Origin: Rhyzopertha dominica | Lineage: Eukaryota; Arthropoda; Insecta; Coleoptera; Bostrichidae | NCBI GenBank assembly: GCA_025024175.1 | Contig: QCXZ01000064.1 | Span: 49,311,325-49,375,324 of the forward strand | Direction: 5' to 3' | Length of the DNA: 64,000 bases | Shown here: piece after piece, positions 36,800 through 47,030 of the stretch | How the letters are laid out: every line of letters starts with the position of its first letter | Numbering within the stretch: position 1 is the stretch's first letter | Notes under the pieces: generated by a model | The model's input: only the letters and a program-made list of their open reading frames with translations | Databases searched by the model: none | What the model was told of the DNA's origin: nothing | Position numbers and translations under genes: made by a program

Positions 36800-37920
36800 T
36801 ACTGAGTTTGTGAGTCAAATCTAAACTGTTTTAATAGAAAAATAATTGTCAAAATTTAGAATCTCGCGGAAAGCTAAATTTAACCATTCTGATAATTTGT
36901 AACAAGGAGTTTACGTATTAAACAACTGGTCTAAATAGGACAACCCTCTTTATGAACTTTAGGAAAACCATAAAGTCTAGGTGGTGAAGGTGAAGGTGTC
37001 TTCTTGCAACTAAATTATTTTTAAGTTGATTCAACTCCATCTAACAAAACTTTTAATTTTGAATTAAATTTTATTGTCTGATCAGTTTCAATGGAATAAT
37101 GTCTCCATCATTTAGAAAATTAGAAACTTTATTAATATACTCATTTTTATCCAAAATAACGAGCCAATTTCATTTATCTGCTTTAGAAAAGAATTATCTT
37201 GAACTCTGGGGTTGTTAATTTCTAAAAGTAATTTATATTTAACCGAATTGAGATAAGGTTGCTTAGTTGGTTCCCTTTTAATTTTTTACCAGTTTTATTG
37301 AAAATTGATTTATATTTGGTATAAAAGTGTTTTTAATGTCACAATTTAAATTTTCAAAGATAACATATCACTGCAAATAGGCGGATATTGTAAGTGTTAA
37401 TGATTCTAGTTGGAATAAATTTCACCTTATTTAATTCATATTCTTTATCTTAAGAACTAGATTCTGACAAATTTAAACCTATAACGAAAATTAAAAGGTT
37501 GCAAATTATTAAATATTTTGCATGAAGTAGGGTGAACGCTACATGACGGTCTGTTTATGTATTTTACGAAATCTGTAATTGTTACAGGTTTAATAAAATT
37601 AAAGCTGCAAAAATTTCTATTTTGAGATAATAAATACTTGAAAAAATTAGCTGAATATTTACATTAAGTTAGTTGGTGTGCAAACTATGCAACGTGCCTT
37701 TAATTTAAAATGAATTTCTTTGGAACGTATGGAAGCAATATCACTTAGAGTATATGCTGAAGTTTTAAATTCAACATGATGAAGTGAAGCAGTAAGTTGA
37801 AACTACAGGAACTTTAAATAAATGTTGATTAAATTGGGGTGTTTGTAGTGTGTAGTCACTTCAATCTTCATCCACGATTTCTGTTTTGTTCTTAAGGCTG
37901 CTTGAGCTGCCACAATTTTC
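36800..37920 (-). pseudogene. Penelope-like element reverse transcriptase relic
   Basis: Minus-strand 37183-37101 reads KADK, a stop, NWLVILDKNEYINK and then SNFLNDGD. This is the 'KADKGNxxVxxDKxxYxxKxxxxLxD' block at the start of PLE reverse transcriptases. About 120 bp further, 36983-36938 reads PPRLYGFPKVHKEGCPI, the PLE 'PRxYGLPKIHK' block. Following fragments (LSEWLNLAFREI) fit the next segment. The catalytic YVDD region is not recognisable, and stops and frameshifts are frequent. Minus-strand sequence up to about 37920 may be the N-terminal part. This is a different PLE family from the one at 51-54 kb. Confidence 0.7.
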
Positions 37921-39418
37921 GAACTGAATTTATTAGCAATAAGTATTGTTCAATGAAAGTTTGTGCAAACCATTTTCATTTAGGAGATGTTTCGTCTCCA
38001 TAAGTATCTTAAATAGTTCCTGATCATATCTGCTTGACTGAGCATGCTTCGCAGTTTCATATAAAATTATGAATGATCCAACTATATGAAGTTTCTTTTT
38101 AATATAAAACATAACCAAATGCGTTACAGATAGTGTTAACAACAACTGTGGTTTCAGCTGAACATAGTTTCCCACGGTTGAAACTAATTATAAACTATTT
38201 TCGATCATCAATGTGCCAATAACAATTTACAACTCTTAAAATATTTAGCTATTATGTCGATAGAAAGCGAAATAGGGAATGCAATTAATTTCGACGATGT
38301 ATAACAATTCAAGATTTTGTCGCGAAGAAAGCGAGGCAACTTATTATGTAATATGTATTTCACAAAAAATGTGTACGTAACATTTTTGTGCGTGGATATA
38401 CCTTTATAATAAATAATTTCTTACTGTGAAATTTATTTATTGGATTTGAATGTACGGGGTTTATTACTTGTTTGCAAAGGTCTGCTGCCGATTGAAGCTT
38501 CATATATTTTCAAATATCTACTTCTAAATTTCCAGGAAACCAATAGCATTAACGGAGTCGTGTAAAATTCACAAAATTATCCGAAGCAGGTAGACGGCAC
38601 CTTAGCAAAAAACTAATATCCACCAGAAGAGGTGCTTTTTCCGTCCCCTTTATGAAATTTGTTTGCACAAACTTCCCGCGATCGTGCAACAATAAACGAA
38701 CAAGTTTTCCGTTGCCTCCGCACCGATGGAAGTTTTTAATTTATCATACTTACGAAACTCTTTAGGCAGAACGGGCTCGGGAAATTCTGTTTGCCAAATA
38801 AATAGAGCTTTAAATGCCGTATTACAAGTGCGACCAACTTTTAACCAGGCTGGCAACGAGCCAAGATTCTATTAACCGGGCACGCGATACGCGAAAGAAA
38901 AAAGCAGGTGCCTCGGTTTCGGGCTGGGTAGGCAGCTAAAAATCTGGAAAATGTAACGAGTATGGGAAAAGCGCGGGTCAGATATTACTCACTTGTTGAG
39001 CTAAATAGTATGCTTTAATTTTGACCCAAAATTAAGCTGTTAATAATCGGATCCAGTTTTTGAGAGCGGATTGATAGTGAAAACACACTTAGATGTCGTA
39101 TACACGACGAACTGTCGTTAGAAATATATTAGAAAATAACGGGTAATAAATCTTCTGAAAATTGCGGATTTGTAATTGTAGGTTGGGTTTGTTTTAAATG
39201 TTTTCAAACCTTGGGCACTGCATTTTAAACCGGAGACAGATATCAATAATAAAGAGAGTGCAAAATATCTAACAGAATAATAAACGCACTAGTTTGGTCA
39301 ATTAGGAAGAATGGAATACTGTAACGAAAAAATTTTACTGTACTTAAGTACTTATATTTAATAAAGAATTACTACAAAGTTGGATATTTTTTTCTAATTT
39401 TCAAAATCCAGTAAATTA
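37921..39418. other. No gene; GC-richer patch at 38640-38960
   Basis: An 80-codon minus frame (37933-38175) might be the start of the neighbouring PLE but has no motif. 38640-38960 is GC-richer with a 68-codon minus frame lacking any family signature. Confidence 0.35.
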
Positions 39419-39420
39419 TA

Positions 39421-39593
39421 CAGGACGAGGCAAAAAGGTATTTTAATCGCTTTAAATTGCAATTTTAATGTTAATTGTACGATGCTTAGGGACTAAAACA
39501 CTTTTATCCAGGAAGCTATTTTTCTCCGCTCCTCAATCAAATATGGGAAATTGGGTCTCTCATGCATTATTAACATCTTTGTGCTTCACCCTG
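39421..39593. mobile_element. Mariner-type MITE, 173 bp
   Basis: Starts CAGGACGAGGCAAAAAG and ends with the complement of CAGGGTGAAGCACAAAG, about 16 of 22 terminal bases matching. It is flanked by TA on both sides (39419-39420 and 39594-39595), the target site of Tc1/mariner elements. No coding content. Confidence 0.65.
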
Positions 39594-39595
39594 TA

Positions 39596-40430
39596 TTACA
39601 AGTCACAAACACTAAATAATAACAATACCACAATATACACGGTTTCCCACATTCCAGCTGTCAGAGCCCGTCTGCGATTTTGTGTAGTTTATCCATGCTA
39701 AACAACTAACAATTTAGAAATGATTTGATAATTCTGGTACTACTTCGTAAAGTTCCCAAAAATTTACAATGAAAAGAAACTAAGTTTCAGCCCAGAATTT
39801 AAACAATCTTGCGGGTACCGTTGTCCATGCCATTGGTATCGCACTTTGTTTAAACAATTTGACTCCGCAAATAAAACATTCTGAAGGGTTGAATACCAAT
39901 TTGAAAAATCTGTCAAAATTTTATACCGCGCAAAGTAAAACCAGCTTTCGAAAAAGAATATTTTCGAACATATCGGTATAATAATTGAGTGGTACAGTTT
40001 TGTAACTATTCTTAAAGATTCGTACCTACTCCATAATAATAAATTAATATAGGCACAAAATTATATTTTTTTGTTTTTGAATCGAATATTGCTTACTATT
40101 ACTATTTCATTCGGTGGTCTATCTCGATCAACTATGAGTAAGTAAGCAGAACGTCCATGAACAATTTAGCAAATCAGCTAATCTGCAGTTTTAGCTAGGT
40201 ATTGTAAACATTAACGGTTTAGAATAATATAAATTTATAGAAAAATGTTCGTTTGTCAAATTGGGTATTATCACTTTTTTTGAAAATTACGTAAAATGAA
40301 TCTTGAAGTGCATATATATCGTACGCCATGTTAAAAAAGAACAAAAAAATATTTGTAGGTAGAGAATTTAAGGTCTGAAATTCGAATCTTAGGAGTCGCC
40401 GCCGAAACGCTTCTATCCAAGGTTATTCAA
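39596..40430. other. No gene seen
   Basis: AT-rich; nothing recognised. Confidence 0.5.
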
Positions 40431-41373
40431 CTCGTGACGTCAAGTGTCATGTAAACATTACCGAGGAGCGTGCTGTTTAATGGTGTAGTATCATTCTTGT
40501 ATTGGAAAAGCGTTTGTGTGGTGTTTATTGACAGCACGGTGTAAGAGGTCGCACCAAAAAGTGATTTGTGTAGTTTTACAAGCATCTATTATATATGGAA
40601 AACAAAACAAGTGTTGCTTTATACATGCTTATAAAAGTACTTCAGTCAGTACAGCTAACAAAATTTTTGCAATCGTTCCTCGAGATTATCAACGTATGAA
40701 AAAGTTGTTTAAGACCCCTAGACGTGATATGCGAAGTCGCAAAGTTTGTTTTTCTGTTGTGAAGATCATCTTAATTCTTACTGTAAGTTTTCTTATTCTT
40801 TTTGGGGTTATAAGTGTTTACCATTCAGTTTCCATTTTGTTATAGCTTGAAGAGGATATGATAAATTATATGCGTTTTAATTTGATAGAGGGAAATGTTA
40901 TAATAAAGAACGACGTTGTTCCTCATATATTCGATTGTTAGCCAGACGGGAAACGAGCCGCAAGAGCCCCGAAAATAAATGGCAGTTTATATTTATTCTG
41001 ACCTCCAAAATAAATGTCAGGTACATTTTTTATTCTTACAATATTATGTTTACAAATAGTATGTTTCCAACAACCCACTGTTATCAAATTATCAATGCTA
41101 CTTTAATTTGATAAAAAGTTCACTTATGGTGTTGCTTTTACGTTCCTCATCCTCGCCGCGTTGAACCGCTTGTCGCTGTAGACAAATTCCATAACAATGA
41201 ACATGCCTTCAGAAGTCATAACTCATAATTATTTCACTTTTTCTTGGCGTATTTTAATTCGTTTGTCACAAAATGAAGGCAAACAACAAACCGATAAATT
41301 GACGGGCTGACGCGTGACGCGTTGACCCCAGTTGTAAACAAGCGGCCATTTACAAGACACCTGACGTCACGGC
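40431..41373. mobile_element. Short P/THAP-like element with 23-28-bp inverted repeats
   Basis: 40431-40458 (with TGACGTCA and GTGTCATGTAAAC) and 41348-41373 (TTTACAAGACACCTGACGTC, then ACG) are inverted copies: 21 of 24 aligned bases agree. A THAP-domain relic lies just inside the left repeat. At about 0.94 kb it looks like an internally deleted P-type element. The shared TGACGTCA is also a CRE-type site, so a promoter explanation for one side cannot be excluded. No target duplication identified. Confidence 0.5.
40609..40950 (+). pseudogene. THAP domain relic with a 63-nt intron
   Basis: Exon 1 reads KCCFIHAYKSTSVSTANKIF, then VPRDYQRMKKLFK and PRRDM, closely following THAP proteins of the P-transposase type (C-x-V-P-G-C-K-S-T-S...KIF-x-x-VPRD-x-x-R-x-x-W). 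The second zinc Cys and the conserved Trp are lost. After a -1 frameshift, FFCCEDHLN supplies the CCEDHF block with the Cys and His of the zinc site. A canonical intron follows (GTAAGT at 40783 to TATAG at 40845). The next exon then reads LEEDMINYMRF and VVPHIFDC before a stop. This is a DNA-binding domain fossil. The frame across the splice junction is not conserved. It is probably the 5' part of a deleted P-like transposon rather than a host THAP gene. Confidence 0.7.
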
Positions 41374-41607
41374 CAATATGTTCGCGTTTTGGCGGTCCCT
41401 TTAAATATTCACATTTTTAATATTAAAAATACACCTTACGATCCATTTTTTCGAATTTATAAGCTGTCACAGCTGTTTTGTGAATTAGATGCTACCTATT
41501 TATATGCAATTTAATAAAATATAAATACATGGCAAATACCCAATTGTTGTACAATATAATGTATAAGCTTATTACCGTAATTATAATATATGTGACTGTG
41601 TTGTTAG
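40951..41607. other. No gene seen
   Basis: No coding motif. 41150-41400 is GC-richer and includes the right inverted repeat of the P/THAP-like element. Confidence 0.4.
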
Positions 41608-41609
41608 TA

Positions 41610-41980
41610 CAGAGTTTCTATAAATGATTCATGCNACGCGGGCGGCGTTGGTTTCTGAATTCTTTGTGCCGCCTTTTTGTAACCTCTACCAAGCTATGCA
41701 CGACGATTGAATATGCACGGCAACTGCAGGTTGCAGATTAATGTCACACCACAGCTCCGAAATGTGAGCTTTCTGCAACGTTAAAGTTAATTATCCCACA
41801 AAACACTACAGAATATGTTAAAAATACACACTCCCAGACGTTTTCTCATATTAAAATATAGCACATAATTCAAAAAGCACAGATGACAAGTATACGTCAC
41901 TTTCCTGAGAGACGGCAAATTGATTTCATCGGTAATTTCCATAAGCACCCTGGATGCATGAATCATGTATAGAAACCTTG
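41610..41980. mobile_element. TA-flanked MITE, short copy (371 bp)
   Basis: Begins CAGAGTTTCTATAAATGATT and ends GAATCATGTATAGAAACCTTG, inverted termini, with TA at 41608-41609 and 41981-41982. It shares both ends and much internal sequence (GTGAGCTTTCTGCAAC, ACAGATGACAAGTATACGTC) with the 734-bp copy at 56024 but lacks the middle, so it is an internal-deletion derivative. A 105-codon antisense frame in it is not credible as a gene. Confidence 0.8.
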
Positions 41981-41982
41981 TA

Positions 41983-42831
41983 CAACGAATACTTTTAGTG
42001 GAAAAATGTCTTTCCAACCTGAGGCAAAGCCAGGAGCTTTTGGAAATGGTAGTAGTAGTAGTAGGAAGGTTTTTTTTCACTAAAAATTGTTGTACCCATA
42101 ACACATATTTTTTAAATACAAGCGATATAACTTAACTGATGTTTTGATATTTCCTTATTAAAAAGTGTGGGGTGAATCCGGACTTCGATGCTAAAGAATT
42201 AATATATTACTAAATAATTGTGTATTTATCTATGATAAAATCTTTAATTAAGTAGATTCCAAACACCTACCGTAGCGTCGGTTGGATGGCTAATTAAACA
42301 GTGCATATTTAATTTGAAATAAAATACCACATTCCTAGTTCATTCGATAAATTCATGTTTAAATTAAAATGAATCGGTCCCATTTACAATTAATTTGCGG
42401 AAAGTACCGGTCCATTCCCAAATCAATTATCCACATCCTGTGTTATCCTATTTTATTTGCGTTTGCAGTTTAATTCTGTGCGCGACAAAACACAAACCAT
42501 ACCGGATAATGGCAAACTGCGATAGCCTACAGCCTTTCGACGTAATCTTCCGATCCAATCAATTTGCATTTCGAATACCTGCTACATTTGCATTATACGT
42601 TACGCCGCTCCTCTGTACAGGCGGCCCGACGCTGTTTACAGAGTCCGGCGGATTCAATAGAGGTCCCTAATTGCAATTTTCGTCCTGCCTGAAAGGGATT
42701 TCGTCCAACGGGGATTCGCGCCATTCGGACAAACCTGTTAAACACCACTGAAGCTTCCAGAGGGGCTTACAGCAATTACGTAACACGGGAATGCAGCTTT
42801 ATGGCACAAAGATCCTCTAATAGGTATAGAG
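41983..42831. other. No gene; GC-richer island at 42380-42790
   Basis: 42380-42790 has elevated GC and CpG with a 91-codon frame (42395-42670) without motif. It contains CAATTTGCAT and ATTTGCAT octamer-like sites. Candidate conserved non-coding element near the exon at 45665. Confidence 0.3.
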
Positions 42832-43145
42832 CAGGGCTGGGCAAAGTATCGACATCCTTGGTACTCGATACCACCTTTTCGTATCAATTCAAGTATCGAA
42901 AGTGTTCAAAAGTATCAAAATATGAAAGTATTCAAAAGTATCAAATGTGTTCAAAAGTATCGACGTATCGAAAGTATCAAATGTATTGAAAATATCGAAG
43001 CATTGATATGGGCTCGACAGAGTATCGATACTTACTCAAAGTATTGTTACTTTGCCAGTATGAAGGATCGATACCACCTTGTCGTGGTATTCAAGTATGA
43101 AAAGTATCTGACTTTTGTCGAAAGTATCAAATGTGTTAAAAATAT

Positions 43146-43938
43146 CAGGCCCGGATCTAGGGGGGCACGCCCGTGCATTTGCCCTGGGCGGCAGTTTAAG
43201 GGGCAGAAAAATGGACTTCTAAATGTTTCTTTTTTTTTATTAATTATAAGTAAAATTAACGGTTTTAAATTAATATAAATAAATCATTACAAATATCTCT
43301 TTCTTGAATGGATGCAAACTAATCAAACTTCCTTCAGGATAGCTGAAAAAACATGGTGTTGATCTTGCCTTAAAATACAAAAGAGATTTAAATGCTGCAA
43401 ATTTTAGCCAAGAGCTGATTGTGTTTCAAGACCAATTTTCAAATTTTTTTAAATCTTCTGATTTAAAAACAGCCAGTGATCTCAATATATTCGAAATGAT
43501 TTACGCAAATAATTTGAAAGATGCATTCCCAAATAGTAAAAATTAAATTAGTAAATTAAAACTAATAAAGAATTATATGCGTTCTTCCATGGTTGTCTGG
43601 ACTCGCAATTTGGTCAATTGATAACACTTTTGCACAAACAATAAATTTTGAGTCTGTAGTAGATATGTTTGCTGAAAGAAAAGCTCGTAAAGTTAATTTT
43701 TAGTTAGTCATTTCATTTTGTTTACACAGTCCAGTGTAGGTACCTATCACTTACAAGTACTAAAAAATCGTTTAATACATATATTTCATTTCCCTCTCAT
43801 TTTACTCTGAACTTTAAATTTTTTATACCCAATCCAAGTATTTGCACATCTCATCTCAAAATAAAGTTTACACCAAAACAAAAGAGGGCGGCAACTTACA
43901 CCTTGACCCCTGCAAAAAATTTTCTAAATCCGGGCCTG
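43146..43938 (+). mobile_element. Nested hAT element, 793 bp, with 8-bp target duplication
   Basis: Termini CAGGCCCGGATCTAG and CTAAATCCGGGCCTG are inverted repeats (14 of 15 bases). Flanking octamers AAAAATAT and AAAAGTAT agree at 7 of 8 positions, as expected for hAT insertion. It sits inside the GTATCGA-array element. It retains a piece of transposase gene, so it is an internally deleted copy of an autonomous hAT element rather than a MITE built from ends only. Confidence 0.85.
43352..43703 (+). pseudogene. hAT transposase C-terminal relic
   Basis: The first frame (43352-43546) gives LKYKRDLNAANFSQELIVF, then DLKTASDLNIFEMIYANN, similar to the region before the dimerisation domain of ZMYM/TTF-type hAT transposases. 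The second frame (43584-43703) gives PWLSGLAIWSID, then FESVVDMFAERKARKVNF and a stop. This corresponds to the family's closing '(R)LxxLAxLSIExxxAxxxxFxxxIxxFAxxKxRK' motif, used for dimerisation. The frames are offset and a stop separates them, so it is dead. It lies inside the nested hAT element in the expected orientation, with its stop about 235 bp from the right terminus. Confidence 0.8.
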
Positions 43939-44653
43939 AAAAGTATCGAGTATTGCAATAGTTTAAAGTATGAGAAGCTTCATAAGTATTGCAGCATCCA
44001 AAGTATTGGCGGTGTTAAAAGTAACCAAAATATATTTAAAAAAAAACAATACAAAGTTGGAAAAGTACGTATCGAAAAAAATAAAAGTGTCGAAAATATT
44101 GACAGCATCAAAGAAGTAGAAGGTATCGAAATATCTGAATAATGTAAAGTATAAGAATCTAAATTATTGCAGTATTTAGTGTATTAGTGGTATCAAAAGT
44201 ATTAAAAATATGAAAATATAGAATTAATTTAAAGCATGAGAAGTACAAGGTTGTGAAAGGAAAAAGTCTTGGCTCGTGTAGCATTCCAAGGGATTTGTTG
44301 CACTGGAATTAGGAATACAATGATCTAGTGATTCCCCTGTTATAACTGGATCTAAAATTTCATATATTGTACATGCGCCTCAGCATATTCCAAACTATTC
44401 ATATTTCAATAACTTAACCATTGATTTGTAGCACCTATATATAGTGAAGCAATTTGGTACTTTTGTTACATTCGATACTTTAGGTACTTTCGATACTTTT
44501 GATACTTTGGATACATTTGATACATTCGATACTTTAGGTTCTTTAAATACTTCTATACTTTCGCTACTTCGATACTTTTGATACTTTCGAGTAGTACCGA
44601 TACTGCACCGTTATCGAATATCGATACATGTTTAATGGTATCGTCCAGCCCTA

Positions 44654-45660
44654 GTAAATTTCAGTACTTAAATCTATCCTGAATTGAAAAAAAACATAAA
44701 AACCTTTGGTTACCTACCCTGCATGGTCCAAAAGTCGCACATTTTTAATGTTAATGACAAAGTGAGTGTATATAGGCATTTGAGGGGGTCATTCGAAGGT
44801 GTGAAAGACTGAAAATGTTACTTTCTGATATTAGTAATGTATTATTAAGCTTAACAGCATTCAGGTACAATAAATTATCTACATATACATATGAGACCTC
44901 TAAGATATATCTACTCAAGAGTGTTCAAGAAAAAAATAAAAGTCGTGTGTAGTAGTTAAAACGTACGTACGTACAAACATTTGATGGTGCTGTCATATAA
45001 ACCAACATCACTGAAATGATATTCCAAACTATTCCAAAATTATTGTTTGTCTGTTACTGTAGCAACTACATCGTTGACTTAACGTCGGTATCAAATGTAT
45101 CCTCCACAATCAAAGCCGAATCAATATTGAAAAATCCTCCTAAATCATGGTTTTGAATTCCTAATGTTTCAGATTTTTTCGATAATCACCTTTGTCTAAG
45201 AATTAATTATGAATAGAGCTCGAATCATTCTCCTAAGTTATGTCTGCTTTTCAGTAGCAATTTTTAACTGTATCTCCTGTGACTTTTTGCCAAGTATTCG
45301 TTATAAAATAAATGGCGTTTAGCATAGAAAATACTTTATGAAGATTTTGCACGTTATTTAGTCTTTGACGAAATATTTTAAATAAAAATCGCCGTGTAAA
45401 AGGTTTTAAAATTTATTATAATTGCTTGATGATCTAATAGCTTGGCGGCTAATGGGCAATAAGAAAACGAATTTAATGTACTTTCTGAAGGGAACATGCG
45501 TTGTGAAAAACAGCAAAAATCGATCTGTTCCTTAAAAAATACCCCAACTAGCTCAAGTATGCAAGAAGTACAATACAGTAGAGTTTATATAAAACTTATT
45601 TTTGTTTTTACTGACTTTAATGTTAAAATGTAAATGATTGTTATTAATAAGATTTTTGTT
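44654..45660. other. Intron-like sequence upstream of the exon
   Basis: AT-rich, no gene. Contains a short (ACGT) palindromic run near 44965. It ends in a T-rich tract and GCAG splice acceptor. Confidence 0.5.
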
Positions 45661-45664
45661 GCAG

Positions 45665-45866
45665 AAATGGAAATTCGTTCTCCCCTATTCACTGGGTCAA
45701 GTTGGTTGGCCTTTCCAGCACTGCGTGGTGCCTACAAACACGTGCAGGTCAGTTTAGAGCTTAGACCAGAGGCCTACGATGGGATCTTCTTCCTAACTGG
45801 AGAGAGGGACGACATGGCCGGGGATTTCATGGCGCTCTTACTTCATCAGGGATTCGTGGAGTTTAG
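45665..45866 (+). CDS. Internal exon, N-terminal half of a laminin-G-like domain
   Basis: After a pyrimidine-rich tract ending TTTTTGTTGCAG, 202 bp are open and read LFTGSSWLAFPALRGAYKHV, then VSLELRPEAYDGIFFLTGER and GDFMALLLHQGFVEF. The exon closes at a strong donor, AG|GTAAGG. The pattern (F-x-G-x-S-x-L-x-hPxL...hxhxLxFRPx-x-x-DGhhhxxGE...GDFhxLxLxxGxVEF) is that of laminin G domains in extracellular matrix or basement-membrane proteins such as agrin, perlecan, pikachurin (EGFLAM) or eyes shut. The remainder of the domain (usually RFDCGSG onward) must lie on a later exon and is not in this window. Codon quality is far better than in the surrounding sequence. The exon starts two bases before the Met codon in frame, and ends with two bases of an Arg codon. 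Which matrix gene it belongs to is not resolved. Confidence 0.85.
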
Positions 45867-46142
45867 GTAAGGCATTCCACACATTACNAATCAGTTTCAT
45901 TTATGTAGGTCACAAACGGCGTATGCTTTTGACTTGATTACCTNCTGACTGTACTAAATCAAGATATGTATAAAAAATCTATAAAGNAAATATAAGCATT
46001 ACCCCGAAAATGCAGGTGTTTTTTTTTTATGATAAACGTTTCTGCGTTATTTAANCTCCTTATGGCTGTTATCCAGAAAATATTGTACGTACTGCCATTA
46101 TTACAGTAACGAGAATAGCTGAGACATTAGCATAGATGGTCT

Positions 46143-46455
46143 TTGAATGTGGGGGGTGGCATCGTTGGGCGACTCATAATTAGACCTTATTTTTTCAATA
46201 GAAATCTCAACGAGAATCGCTACTTACAGTTTCTGCAACATGGTTTAGCAGAAATGTTAAAAAATATGCCACTTGCTGTGAGACATCACATTTGGTACCA
46301 ACATTATGGGACACCTACGAATTACACCGGAGAGATGTAACGAAGTACTTAGATGCAAAATTTCGAAACAAACTAGAAGGGGAGGGAGGCCCTGCATCAT
46401 GCCCAACGCGAAATCCAGGTTTAACGAAACTTGATTCTTCCTGGGGGGGGCCACC
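46143..46455 (+). pseudogene. Tc1/mariner-superfamily DDE transposase fragment
   Basis: The first frame reads VGGGIVGRLIIRPYFF, then LNENRYLQFLQHGL, MPLAVRHHIWYQHYGTP. It follows the insect transposase pattern 'NVWAGIVGxxLIGPYFF...LNGxRYLxFLxxxL...WFQHDGAPPH'. A frameshift later gives YLDAKFRNKLEGEGGPASCP, then NPGLTKLDSSWGG, matching 'RWIGRGGPxxWPPRSPDLxPLDFFLWG'. Both visible catalytic positions are changed: the QHDGAP Asp is Tyr, and the SPDL Asp is Gly. A dead fragment, lying 280 bp downstream of the laminin-G exon in what should be its intron. Confidence 0.75.
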
Positions 46456-46525
46456 TGCTTAGATCAACCTGACAACAGGCTCCCACAGCACTTTTTACTG
46501 ATGGGCAAGAACCGACATACATTGG

Positions 46526-46696
46526 AATGCATGTCTATGCTATGCTGTCTGCACCGCAACCAAGCATTTGGTGAAACATGTTTTATGCCATGCTGACTGC
46601 ATTATAGACTAAACTACACTGATGAGCTGTACTGACAGCGAAATATATCTATCTGTAGTTGATTGCCGTGCAGACAGCATAGCATAAACATGCATT
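46526..46696. mobile_element. MITE copy (same family as 23984-24073)
   Basis: Left arm AATGCATGTCTATGCTATGC and a right arm ending GCATAGCATAAACATGCATT are inverted copies over about 38 bp with few mismatches. The loop holds GCATGCT-type and CTGTAGTTGATTGCC sequence also found in the shorter copy near 24 kb. No coding content. Confidence 0.75.
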
Positions 46697-47030
46697 TTTA
46701 CAAAGCTATGAGCTTACCTAAAGTTTTATCTAAATTTTGATGATTGCAATACGGTGTAGTCATATTTAGGTTGCGGCAGCAGGTCTCCTTTTCGGCAGCT
46801 TCTTAAGTTCCGTTTATCATAAATTTTGTGAAGATAGTTGTTCGCTTTGAAAACCGACTGCCAAAACGTTCAATGAAATATCCTTCTATTTGCTGCTTGT
46901 TACCTATATGCGTTTCAATAATAACGTGCCAAAGTATACCCATCATAAATACGAAATGTAGGGCACTTCTTTAAAAAACGATCACCCTGTATAAATGTGA
47001 AACTATAGCAACTGTCAACTTATAGAGGAA
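46697..47030. other. No gene seen
   Basis: A CACCCTGTATA sequence at about 46985 resembles the end of a mariner-type element, but no partner terminus was found. Confidence 0.4.

Larger units (their letters stand above)
42832..44653. mobile_element. hAT-type element with inverted GTATCGA arrays
   Basis: Starts CAGGGCTGGGCAAAGTATCG and ends with the complement of TAGGGCTGGACGATACC. From each end inwards it carries a dense irregular array of AAGTATCGA/AAGTATCAA units (left, mainly 42860-43140) or the complementary TCGATACTTT units (right, 44455-44630). Flanking octamers GTATAGAG and GTAAATTT agree at only 4 of 8 positions, so the target duplication is doubtful. Its middle is interrupted by a second hAT element at 43146-43938. 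Confidence 0.65.

Noticed and set aside
40404..40415. CCGAAACGC near the P/THAP-like element as another hammerhead end
   Set aside because: No CUGANGA box with a complementary stem II precedes it at a sensible distance.
41787..42104. 105-codon minus-strand frame
   Set aside because: Lies mostly within a MITE; the homologous frame in the second copy (56626-56895) does not conserve protein sequence in a way that suggests coding.
42824..44661. Target duplication for the GTATCGA-array element
   Set aside because: Flanking octamers agree at only 4 of 8 positions, no better than chance.
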